A DNA stretch of 64,000 bases from Nocardiopsis_C rhodophaea (GTDB lineage Bacteria; Actinomycetota; Actinomycetes; Streptosporangiales; Streptosporangiaceae). The position numbers and the translations under genes were made by a program. Location of the stretch: contig NZ_BAAAPC010000004.1 in NCBI RefSeq assembly GCF_039530945.1, positions 1-64,000 of the forward strand, in the 5' to 3' direction. Position 1 is the stretch's first letter. The number at the start of each line of letters is the position of its first letter. Shown here one piece after another: positions 49,153 through 56,812 of the stretch. The notes under the pieces are model-generated. The model was given only the letters and a program-made list of their open reading frames with translations. It had not been told where the DNA came from and ran no database searches.

Positions 49153-50340
49153 ATGCGGACGATCGAGGACCTCGACGTCTCCGGCAAGCGCGTGTTCGTC
49201 CGGGCCGACCTCAACGTCCCGCTCGACGGTGACCGCATCACCGACGACGGCCGGATTCGCGCAGCCCTGCCCACCATCGCCAAGCTGCGCGAGCGCGGCG
49301 CCCGCGTCATCGTCGCCGCCCACCTCGGTCGGCCGAAGGGCGCGCCCGACCCGCAGTACACGCTGCGCCCCGTCGCCGCCCGGCTCGGCGAGCTGCTCGG
49401 CACCGAGGTCGCCTTCGCGACCGACACCTCCGGGGAGTCGGCCGCCGCCGTGAGCGCCGCACTGGCCGACGGCGACGTCGCGCTGCTGGAGAACCTGCGC
49501 TTCGAAGCCGGGGAGACCAGCAAGGACGACGCCGAGCGGGGCGCGTTCGCCGACCGCCTGGCCCGGCTCGCCGACCTGTATGTCGGCGACGGGTTCGGCG
49601 CTGTGCACCGCAAGCACGCCAGCGTCTACGACCTGCCGCAGCGGCTGCCGCACGCCGTCGGCGGACTGGTACTCGCCGAGGTCGAGGTGCTGCGCAGGCT
49701 GACCAGCGACCCCGACCGCCCCTACGCGGTCGTCCTCGGCGGTGCCAAGGTCTCCGACAAGCTCGACGTCATCGACAACCTGCTCAACACCGCCGACCGC
49801 CTCATCATCGGCGGCGGCATGGTCTACACCTTCCTCAAGGCGCGCGGGTACGAGGTCGGCAGCAGCCTGCTGGAGGCCGACCAGGTCGAGACGGTCCAGG
49901 GCTATTTGCAGCGGGCCCAGGAGCAGGGCGTGGAGATCGTGCTGCCGGTCGACGTCGTCGCCGCCGAGGCGTTCGCGGCCGACGCGCCGCACGGCCCGGT
50001 CGACGCCGACGCCATCCCCGCCGACCGTATGGGCCTGGACATCGGGCCGAAGAGCGTCGAGCTCTTCGCCGCCAAGCTCGCCGACGCCCGCACCATCTTC
50101 TGGAACGGCCCCATGGGGGTCTTCGAGATGGAACCCTACTCGCACGGCACCCGCGGCCTGGCCGAGGCGCTCATCGGCTCCGGCGCGTTCACGGTCGTGG
50201 GTGGCGGCGACTCCGCCGCCGCCGTTCGCGCGCTCGGCTTCGACGAGAAGGCCTTCGGGCACATCTCGACCGGCGGCGGGGCGAGCCTGGAGTACCTGGA
50301 GGGCAAGACCCTGCCGGGCATCGAGGCGCTCGACGACTGA
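49153..50340 (+). CDS. pgk: Phosphoglycerate kinase
   Basis: The protein has 395 residues. The substrate motif VFVRADLNVPLDG is near residue 14 and the C-terminal nucleotide loop GGGDSAAAV near 353. ATG 49153 follows AAGGAGAA. It makes ATP from 1,3-bisphosphoglycerate. It lies 140 bases after gap, with a hairpin between, and 46 bases before tpiA. Confidence 0.97.
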   Translation: MRTIEDLDVSGKRVFVRADLNVPLDGDRITDDGRIRAALPTIAKLRERGARVIVAAHLGRPKGAPDPQYTLRPVAARLGELLGTEVAFATDTSGESAAAVSAALADGDVALLENLRFEAGETSKDDAERGAFADRLARLADLYVGDGFGAVHRKHASVYDLPQRLPHAVGGLVLAEVEVLRRLTSDPDRPYAVVLGGAKVSDKLDVIDNLLNTADRLIIGGGMVYTFLKARGYEVGSSLLEADQVETVQGYLQRAQEQGVEIVLPVDVVAAEAFAADAPHGPVDADAIPADRMGLDIGPKSVELFAAKLADARTIFWNGPMGVFEMEPYSHGTRGLAEALIGSGAFTVVGGGDSAAAVRALGFDEKAFGHISTGGGASLEYLEGKTLPGIEALDD

Positions 50341-50386
50341 CCACCTGACCGACGCCCACCACCGCAGTCGAGGACACCGAAACACC

Positions 50387-51172
50387 ATGGCAAACGCCCA
50401 GCGCAAACCGCTGATCGCGGGCAACTGGAAGCTCAACAACAACCACCTGGAGTCGATCGCTCTCGTCCAGAAGCTGGCGTTCGCTCTGAACGACGCCGAC
50501 TTCGACGCCGCTGAGATCGTCGTGCTTCCGCCGTTCACCAGCCTGAGGACCGTCCAGACCCTGGTCGACGGCGACAAGCTGCGGATCGGCTACGGCGCCC
50601 AGGACATCTCGCAGCACGACAAGGGCGCCTACACCGGCGAGGTCTCCGGCGCGATGCTGGCCAAGCTCGGCTGCTCCTACGCCCTGGCCGGGCACTCCGA
50701 GCGGCGCGAATACCACCACGAGGACGACGCTATCGTCAACGCCAAGGTCAAGGCGGCGTTCGCTAACGACATCACCCCGATCCTGTGCCTGGGAGAGGGG
50801 CTGGAGGTCCGCAAGGCCGGCAACCAGGTCGCCCACACCCTGGCCCAGCTTGAGGGTGCCCTGAAGGACGTCACCGCCGAGCAGGCCGCCCGGCTGGTCA
50901 TCGCCTATGAGCCGGTCTGGGCCATCGGCACCGGCGAGGTCGCCACGCCCGACGACGCGCAGGAGGTCTGCGCGGCGCTGCGCCAGCGCATCGGCGAGCT
51001 CTACACGCCCGAGGTCTCCCGCGAGACGCGCGTCCTGTACGGCGGCTCGGTCAAGGCCGACAACATCGCCGGGATCATGGCCAAGGCCGACGTCGACGGC
51101 GCGCTCGTCGGTGGCGCCAGCCTTAAGCCCGACGAATTCGTGAAACTGGCCCGCCTCGGCGAGGAGAAGTGA
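50387..51172 (+). CDS. tpiA: Triosephosphate isomerase
   Basis: The protein has 261 residues. Catalytic residues sit in NWK (K14), GHSERR (His about 104) and AYEPVWAIGTG (Glu about 175). It interconverts dihydroxyacetone phosphate and glyceraldehyde 3-phosphate. Last glycolytic gene of the operon; a GC-rich hairpin follows near 51219-51245. Confidence 0.97.
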   Translation: MANAQRKPLIAGNWKLNNNHLESIALVQKLAFALNDADFDAAEIVVLPPFTSLRTVQTLVDGDKLRIGYGAQDISQHDKGAYTGEVSGAMLAKLGCSYALAGHSERREYHHEDDAIVNAKVKAAFANDITPILCLGEGLEVRKAGNQVAHTLAQLEGALKDVTAEQAARLVIAYEPVWAIGTGEVATPDDAQEVCAALRQRIGELYTPEVSRETRVLYGGSVKADNIAGIMAKADVDGALVGGASLKPDEFVKLARLGEEK

Positions 51173-51537
51173 TATACCGCTGCTGAGCGGCTATGAACGG
51201 ATGACCGACGGACGTGGCCGGGCCCGCCCCTGGCGGTCGGGCCCGCGCCGCGTCACGGGACCGTGACGTTGTCGGCCCGCGCGGCCCGACCAGCGGCGGA
51301 GCGAGACGCGATTCGTTCGGCCGAGGTCGGAACGGAATGGTCCTCCGCGCGCGTTAGACTGCGCGGAAGGTATTTTCCTGCAGTGTCCGTGTGTCGTTGT
51401 GGTGCACGGTAAAATCGAGCAACGTCCCCGGTCCCTCCTCCGTCTGGCCCATGACCCCGCCCCGGCGGGGCCCTCCTGCGGTCGTTGGATCTAGGTCGTC
51501 AATTCCCCCTCGTCGGGGTCGAGTTACGGGTGAGAGC
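51173..51537. other. tpiA-secG spacer
   Basis: 365 bases without a gene. It holds the hairpin at 51219-51245 and TTAGACT near 51354, a possible -10 for secG. Confidence 0.5.
51219..51245 (+). terminator. Hairpin after tpiA
   Basis: CGGGCCCG (51219-51226) pairs with CGGGCCCG (51238-51245) around a loop that can extend the stem; no T-run. Confidence 0.55.
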
Positions 51538-51774
51538 GTGATCATCGGTCTGTCCATTGTCGTGATGCTCTGCAGCGTGCTGCTGATCCTGCTGGTGCTC
51601 CTCCACAAGGGCAAGGGCGGTGGCCTCTCCGACCTGTTCGGCGGCGGTGTGACCTCTTCGCTGGGCGGATCGTCGGTGGTGGAGCGCAACCTCGACCGGC
51701 TGACAATCGCCACGGGTCTCATCTGGATCGTGTGCGTGGTCGTGCTCGGTCTGCTCATCAACCGGGGCGTGTAG
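51538..51774 (+). CDS. secG: Preprotein translocase subunit SecG
   Basis: The protein has 78 residues with two hydrophobic helices (about 2-22 and 55-75) joined by LLHKGKGGGLSDLFGGG, the SecG hallmark. It assists SecYE protein export. The start GTG 51538 (MIIGLSIVV) is preferred; a GTG at 51523 is possible. It lies after tpiA as in streptomycetes. Confidence 0.93.
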   Translation: MIIGLSIVVMLCSVLLILLVLLHKGKGGGLSDLFGGGVTSSLGGSSVVERNLDRLTIATGLIWIVCVVVLGLLINRGV

Positions 51775-51891
51775 GTCCGTCCGCGCCTCGCGCCCGCACG
51801 GCGCGGGTGTGCGTGTGACGCGCCCCGCCGCTGTGTGGGGCGCGTGTCCGTTGTCCCCCGTCGTGGGGTATGTCCGCCGAAGGAGTTTTTC

Positions 51892-52263
51892 GTGGGTAGT
51901 GGCAGCGCCATCCGTGGCAGCCGCGTCGGCGCCGGTCCCATGGGCGAGGCCGAGCGCGGTGAGTCCGCGCCGCGTATCCGGGTTCCGTTCTACTGCGCCA
52001 ACAATCATGAGGTTGTGCCGAGCTTCGCGCACGAGGCGCAGGTTCCCGAGGAGTGGGACTGCCCCCGGTGCGGTTTCCCGGCGGGCAAGGACCCGCATAA
52101 CCCCCCGGCCCCGCCGCGCACCGAGCCGTACAAGACGCACCTCGCCTACGTGAAGGAGCGCCGCAGCGACGAGGAGGGCCAGGCCATCCTGGACGAGGCT
52201 CTCGCCAAGCTGCGCGCCGACCGCGCCGAGGTCGAGGCCTACATGCGGGCCAACGCCAACTGA
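51892..52263 (+). CDS. rbpA: RNA polymerase-binding protein RbpA
   Basis: The protein has 123 residues. The N-terminus (AIRGSRVGAGPMGEAERGE) and the zinc-finger-like core with Cys residues in FYCANNHE and WDCPRCGFPAG are the RbpA signature. It stabilises sigma-RNA polymerase open complexes and is restricted to actinobacteria. The start is GTG 51892 behind GAAGGAG. A bidirectional terminator follows. Confidence 0.96.
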   Translation: MGSGSAIRGSRVGAGPMGEAERGESAPRIRVPFYCANNHEVVPSFAHEAQVPEEWDCPRCGFPAGKDPHNPPAPPRTEPYKTHLAYVKERRSDEEGQAILDEALAKLRADRAEVEAYMRANAN

Positions 52264-52297
52264 GGCGTGGCCGGCCGGGGCCGGACGCAGACATCGC

Positions 52298-52332
52298 GGC
52301 GCCCGTGGTCCTCGCAGGGGGCCGCGGGCGCC
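52298..52332. terminator. Bidirectional terminator between rbpA and the methyltransferase gene
   Basis: GGCGCCCGTGG (52298-52308) pairs with CCGCGGGCGCC (52322-52332), one wobble, between convergent genes. Confidence 0.75.
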
Positions 52333-52363
52333 GTTGTCGTATCCGGGGTCGTCCCGCGCGGCC

Positions 52364-53179
52364 TCAGTGTCGGCGCCGGCGCAGGTGCAGCCGGGTCACG
52401 TAGGCAAGCTCGACCTGGGTCGTGGCGCCGTGGCGCTCCAGCAGGGCGCGCAGCTCGGCCGAGATCCGCTCCTGGCCGAGGCGCCGCACGACCGGCTGCA
52501 TCATGGTGGTCGACATCGCCAGGCCGATGAACGCGTCGGGTTCCAGCGTGCGTACCCAGGGCGTGGCGCTGTCGTCAGGGTCGCCGAGCCCGTCCACGCG
52601 GTTCAGTTCCGCGGCGAAGTCGATGTCGCGGTAGTGCCGTGAGTAGCCGTCGCCGTGGCGTTCGAGAAACGTCTCGTACTCGTCGACGAGGGCGCTGCGC
52701 TCCCCGTCCTTGTCGTTGGCCATCAGCGCCACCGCCCCGCCGGGGCGCAGCACGCGGACCGCCTCGGCGTAGAAGGCCGGACGGTCGAACCAGTGCGCGG
52801 CCTGCGCCGCCATGACCAGTGAGGCGGTCCCGTTCGCCGCGGGCAGGGACTCGGCCGTTCCCTCGATGAACCGGATGTCCATCGCCTCGCGGGGGCCGCC
52901 GGGGCCGTGCTCCGACTCGGCTGTCGTGCGCATGCCCACCCCCGGTTCCACGCCGATGATCTCGGGCTCCGGGCCGAAGGCGGCCCGCAGCGCGCGGGCG
53001 GAGATGCCGGTGCCCGCCCCCACGTCGATGAGCAGGGCCGGGCCCCCGCCCCGCGCCGCGGTGCCCGCGCGCACATAGGCGGTGATCCGGTCCAGCGCGG
53101 CCCGGGGGTAGCTGGGCCGGAAGCGCTCGTAGAGGCCGGCCAGGTCGTTGAACCGCTGCGTGTCGTCGATGACGCTCAC
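52364..53179 (-). CDS. Class I SAM-dependent methyltransferase
   Basis: The protein has 271 residues. SAM-binding motif I is DVGAGTGISARAL (about 52-64) and a post-motif VEPGVGMR follows; the rest is a typical Rossmann methyltransferase (UbiE/COQ5-like, with a WFDRPAFYAEAVRVLRPGG segment). The substrate is unknown. GTG 53179 is chosen because the same start opens the duplicated copy; a GTG at 53200 would add seven residues. The first 232 bases of the gene region (52963-53194) recur, inverted, at 54327-54558. Confidence 0.8.
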   Translation of the reverse strand: MSVIDDTQRFNDLAGLYERFRPSYPRAALDRITAYVRAGTAARGGGPALLIDVGAGTGISARALRAAFGPEPEIIGVEPGVGMRTTAESEHGPGGPREAMDIRFIEGTAESLPAANGTASLVMAAQAAHWFDRPAFYAEAVRVLRPGGAVALMANDKDGERSALVDEYETFLERHGDGYSRHYRDIDFAAELNRVDGLGDPDDSATPWVRTLEPDAFIGLAMSTTMMQPVVRRLGQERISAELRALLERHGATTQVELAYVTRLHLRRRRH

Positions 53180-53194
53180 CCGTTTTCCGTCCCC
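52963..53194 (-). repeat. 232-bp inverted repeat, left copy
   Basis: Left copy: the 5' part of the methyltransferase gene plus 15 upstream bases. It is identical by eye to the right copy at 54327-54558, read on the opposite strand. Divergence begins right after the shared GGAGCCCG. Confidence 0.9.
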
Positions 53195-53339
53195 TGCCAC
53201 GGCGGCCCCGTCCCGCTCGCGGTGCGCCGGAGCGGGACCGCGGGACGCGTACAGCTTCAGTTGTACCCGGTGGCCGGGGGCGCCGGGGGAGAGGGTGCGG
53301 CGCGTCGGGCACGGGGCGCGGTGGTGGCACCCCCGCGCT

Positions 53340-54107
53340 TCAGGACGGTTGGGGTATCCTGCCGCCCAGCCGCCGGGTCAGTTCGGCGGCGGCGTCGCGG
53401 GCGCGGGCCGCCAGCGCGGCCGGGGTGACCGGGCGCGCGGAGGGGATGGTGAGGCTGATCGAGGCGACCGGGGCGCCGTTGTGGTCGAAGGCCGCGGCTG
53501 CCACCGACGAGAACCCCTCGGTCACCTGTCCCTCCTCGATCGCGTAGCCCTGCCGCCGCTCGCGGCCGAGGAGTTCGCGCAGCTCGCTGGGGGATGCGGG
53601 ACCGAGACCGGTGCGGGTCACGAAGCTGTCGGAGGTGGGGTAGAGCGCCCGCACCTGGGCGCGGGGCAGGTGGGCCAGTAGGGCCCGTCCCGACGCGGTG
53701 AGGTGTGCGGGCAGGCGCACTCCGACGCCGGTGATGAGTGTCGGCGCGTGCGGCGGCTGTTCCTTGAGCAGGTAGAGCGTGTCGGCGCCGTGCAGCACAC
53801 CGAGGTGCGCGGTCGCGCCGGTTTCCTCCGTCAGCCGCTCCAGCAGCGGGCGGGCCAGGCGCTCCAGCGGGTCGTGGCGCAGGTAGGCCGACCCGATCTC
53901 GAACGCCGCCAGGCCGAGGCCCCAGCGGTGCTCCTCGGGCAGGTGGGTCACGAACCCTTCCTCGGCCATCGCCTCCAGCAGCTGGTAGACGCTGGAGCGC
54001 GGCAGGCCCAGCTCGGCGGCGATGGCTGTCGCCGACACCGGCCCGGAACGCGTCGCGAGGAACCTGAGCAACCGCAGTGCCCGGGTGGCCGCCGGAACGT
54101 GAGTCAT
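53340..54107 (-). CDS. IclR family transcriptional regulator
   Basis: The protein has 255 residues. The N-terminal winged helix-turn-helix (TAIAAELGLPRSSVYQLLEA, about 27-46) is followed by an IclR effector-binding domain (about 80-250). It lies 1.1 kb upstream of the hut genes and is divergent from them, so histidine or urocanate control is likely, by inference. The ATG 54107 has no clear ribosome site; a leaderless start is possible. It is enclosed by the two arms of a 232-bp inverted repeat, so it could be inverted by recombination. Confidence 0.88.
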   Translation of the reverse strand: MTHVPAATRALRLLRFLATRSGPVSATAIAAELGLPRSSVYQLLEAMAEEGFVTHLPEEHRWGLGLAAFEIGSAYLRHDPLERLARPLLERLTEETGATAHLGVLHGADTLYLLKEQPPHAPTLITGVGVRLPAHLTASGRALLAHLPRAQVRALYPTSDSFVTRTGLGPASPSELRELLGRERRQGYAIEEGQVTEGFSSVAAAAFDHNGAPVASISLTIPSARPVTPAALAARARDAAAELTRRLGGRIPQPS

Positions 54108-54326
54108 CACGCGATTGTGCCACGGAGCGCGACCGCCTCCGGCCGGTCCGGGACCGTGCCGGGCCATGGTGATCGTCCCCCGCCGCAGGGCTCCACCGGT
54201 GTCCCCGTGCCCGTCCCTGGCGGGGGACGGCCGATGGTCGGGGCATGCGCACCGCGACGCCTCTCTGCGGAGCGGGGAAAGCGGCGACGCGGAGGCGGGG
54301 GGCGGGTGCCCTGCTCCCGATGATGG

Positions 54327-54558
54327 GGGGACGGAAAACGGGTGAGCGTCATCGACGACACGCAGCGGTTCAACGACCTGGCCGGCCTCTACGAGCGCTT
54401 CCGGCCCAGCTACCCCCGGGCCGCGCTGGACCGGATCACCGCCTATGTGCGCGCGGGCACCGCGGCGCGGGGCGGGGGCCCGGCCCTGCTCATCGACGTG
54501 GGGGCGGGCACCGGCATCTCCGCCCGCGCGCTGCGGGCCGCCTTCGGCCCGGAGCCCG
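54327..54558 (+). repeat. 232-bp inverted repeat, right copy
   Basis: Right copy on the plus strand, from GGGGACGG to GGAGCCCG; same sequence as the left copy at 52963-53194. Confidence 0.9.
54342..54558 (+). pseudogene. Truncated methyltransferase copy
   Basis: GTG 54342 begins the same methyltransferase reading frame as at 53179. After residue 72 (ending in AAFGPEP) the frame runs into unrelated sequence, so only the N-terminal quarter remains, without most of the SAM fold. It is a partial duplicate and not expected to be active. Confidence 0.88.
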
Positions 54559-54639
54559 GGACCACGGGAATGCTCCCGGCACAGCGGGGGTGGCTTCCTG
54601 TGGCTGTTGCGGCATCGCACGTGATGAAGGTGGTGGAAT

Positions 54640-54712
54640 GCCCGCTAGGACCTCAACTGGCGCACACCCGCCGACGTCCTCGATCCGTTACTCGCTGCGA
54701 TAACCCCGTGAT
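54640..54712 (+). pseudogene. IS30-family transposase C-terminal remnant
   Basis: One plus frame reads NAR-stop-DLNWRTPADVLDPLLAA followed by a stop. IS30-type transposases end with N-x-R-P-R-K-x-L-x-W-x-T-P-A-D/E-V. The three residues between NAR and DLNW are lost and a stop is present, so it is a fossil. It adjoins the right repeat copy. Confidence 0.5.
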
Positions 54713-55157
54713 ACCAAGCGGACAGAATCGCATTCCCGGCCGTGATCACCCGCGGAAGGTGCTTGTGCAGGGATGGCGCTTTCGGAACGCGGCATGCCCC
54801 TCACGCGCAGCCGAGGCCAGGAGTTCCGGCGGGTCGGCCGTGCAGATGTGCCCGCCCGCGACCGTCCCCTGTCCCTTACCGCAACCGACGTCCGGACGGT
54901 ACTCGCCCGCTCGTACAGGGCCGCTCATGTCCACCCGTTGGCGGGCGGGGGTGCCCCACCCCGCCGCCGTGTCGCTGCTGCCAGCACCACCCCGTCGGGA
55001 AGCCGTGCGGCGTGCCGGTCGTCGCCGACGCTGGCCCGGCGCCGCTCGCTCCGATCGGCGCGGGGGCCGCAGGACGCGGTCCCACGCTGCTGGCCGATAT
55101 CGGGTGTCCCGGGCTCCGGGATGGGCATGACGACGGCCGGTGGGTCATGGCGGGTCA

Positions 55158-55172
55158 TCTGAAATCTCAGAC
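55158..55172. promoter_or_regulatory. Candidate IclR/HutR operator before hutH
   Basis: TCTGA-AATC-TCAGA (55158-55171) is a perfect 5-bp inverted repeat 55 bases before the hutH ATG, in the region an IclR-type regulator would bind. A near copy stands at 13798-13812. Confidence 0.5.
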
Positions 55173-55226
55173 ACATCCCGCGTGTTACCCCTCGCGAGAA
55201 CGGTGCGAAGGGCGTGCAATGGGTGC

Positions 55227-56771
55227 ATGTCCACCACCCTTGAGATTCCGGTCGGCCGCGAACCACTGCGTCCCCAGGACGTCGTCGCCGTCGCGCGCGA
55301 CGGGGCGCGCGTCCAGATCACCGACGACGCGCGCAAAGCCCTGACCGAAGGGCGCGAGCGGGTGCTGGCGCTGGCCGCCGGTGAGGTCCCCGCCTACGGG
55401 GTGAGCACCGGATTCGGTGCGCTCGCCACCCGGCACATCGCCCCCGACCTGCGCGCCAAGCTGCAGCGGTCGCTGATCCGCTCGCACGCCGCGGGGACCG
55501 GGGCCGAGGTCGAGCGCGAGGTCGTGCGCGCCCTCATGCTGCTCCGACTGCGCACGCTGGCCTCCGGTAACACCGGTGTGCAGGTTGTGACCGCCGAGAC
55601 CCTCGCGGCCATGCTCAACGCCGACATCACCCCCATCGTGCGCGAATACGGCAGCCTCGGCTGCTCCGGCGACCTCGCGCCGCTCTCCCACATCGCGCTC
55701 GCGCTCATGGGCGAGGGCGAGGTCCGCACCGCCGACGGCACGCTCACCTCCGCCTACACAGCGCTGCACAGCGCCGGGCTGCGCCCGGTGGAACTCGGCG
55801 CCAAGGAAGGGCTCGCCCTGATCAACGGCACCGACGGCATGCTCGGCATGCTGCTGTTGGCCTGCCACGATCTCGACCGGCTGGTCCGCGTCTCCGACAT
55901 CAGCGCCGCCATGAGTGTCGAGGCGCTGCTCGGCACGGACCGGGTCTTCGCCGCCGACCTGCAAGAGCTGCGCCCCCACCCCGGCCAGGCGGCCTCGGCG
56001 CGCAACCTGCGCAACCTGCTCGCTGACTCGCCGATCGTGGCCTCCCACCGCGGGCCCGACTGCACCCGGGTCCAGGACGCCTACTCGCTGCGCTGCGCGC
56101 CCCAGGTCACCGGCGCAGCGCGCGACACCCTCGACCACGCCCGCAACGTGGCCATGCGCGAACTCGCCGCCATCATCGACAACCCCGTCGTCCTGGACGA
56201 CGGCCGGGTGGAGTCCAACGGCAACTTCCACGGCGCGCCCGTGGGCTACGTGCTCGACTTCCTCGCCGTCGCCGTCGCCGACCTCGGCTCCATCGCCGAG
56301 CGCCGCACCGACCGCATGCTCGACGTCGCCCGATCCCACGGCCTGCCCGCGTTCCTCGCCGACGACCCCGGCGTGGACTCCGGCCACATGATCGCCCAGT
56401 ACACCCAGGCCGCGATCGTCTCCGAGCTCAAGCGCCTGGCCATGCCCGCCAGTGTCGACTCCATCCCGAGCTCGGCCATGCAGGAGGACCACGTCTCCAT
56501 GGGCTGGTCGGCCGCGCGCAAGCTGCGCCGCGCCATCGACGGCCTGACCCGTGTCCTGGCCGTGGAGCTCCTCACCGCCGCCCGCGCCCTGGACCTGCGC
56601 TCCCCCCTGCTGCCCGCGCCCGCCACCGGCGCCGTGGTGCGCACCCTGCGCGAGCGGGTCCCCGGCCCCGGGCCGGATCGCTACCTGGCGCCCGAGATCG
56701 ACGCGGTGGCCGCCCTCATCGCCGACGGTTCCGTCCTCGATGCGGCCGAATCCGTTACCCCGCTCGCCTAA
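55227..56771 (+). CDS. hutH: Histidine ammonia-lyase
   Basis: The protein has 514 residues. It deaminates histidine to urocanate, the first step of the hut route. The MIO cofactor-forming segment is GSLGCSGDLAPLSH, with Cys146-Ser147-Gly148 in place of the common Ala-Ser-Gly. The rest matches the family (YGVSTGFGALA near 57, NGTDGMLGM, SSAMQEDHVSMGW near 410). ATG 55227 is chosen because the family starts there; a longer frame to 55140 lacks support. hutU follows 41 bases later. Confidence 0.95.
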   Translation: MSTTLEIPVGREPLRPQDVVAVARDGARVQITDDARKALTEGRERVLALAAGEVPAYGVSTGFGALATRHIAPDLRAKLQRSLIRSHAAGTGAEVEREVVRALMLLRLRTLASGNTGVQVVTAETLAAMLNADITPIVREYGSLGCSGDLAPLSHIALALMGEGEVRTADGTLTSAYTALHSAGLRPVELGAKEGLALINGTDGMLGMLLLACHDLDRLVRVSDISAAMSVEALLGTDRVFAADLQELRPHPGQAASARNLRNLLADSPIVASHRGPDCTRVQDAYSLRCAPQVTGAARDTLDHARNVAMRELAAIIDNPVVLDDGRVESNGNFHGAPVGYVLDFLAVAVADLGSIAERRTDRMLDVARSHGLPAFLADDPGVDSGHMIAQYTQAAIVSELKRLAMPASVDSIPSSAMQEDHVSMGWSAARKLRRAIDGLTRVLAVELLTAARALDLRSPLLPAPATGAVVRTLRERVPGPGPDRYLAPEIDAVAALIADGSVLDAAESVTPLA

Positions 56772-56812
56772 TCGCCCCACGTGACCCAGAAGGGGAAAGG
56801 GGAATCGACCAC

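Larger units (their letters stand above)
54559..55226. other. Region between the repeat and hutH
   Basis: 668 bases without a supported intact gene. They contain an IS30-like remnant (about 54640-54712), a weak 62-codon frame on the minus strand (54746-54934; unknown, no motif) and the hutH operator candidate at 55158-55172. Confidence 0.5.

Noticed and set aside
54342..55130. A 262-codon frame starting like the methyltransferase
   Set aside because: Only the first 72 codons match the methyltransferase; the remainder is read-through into unrelated sequence and an IS30 fossil.
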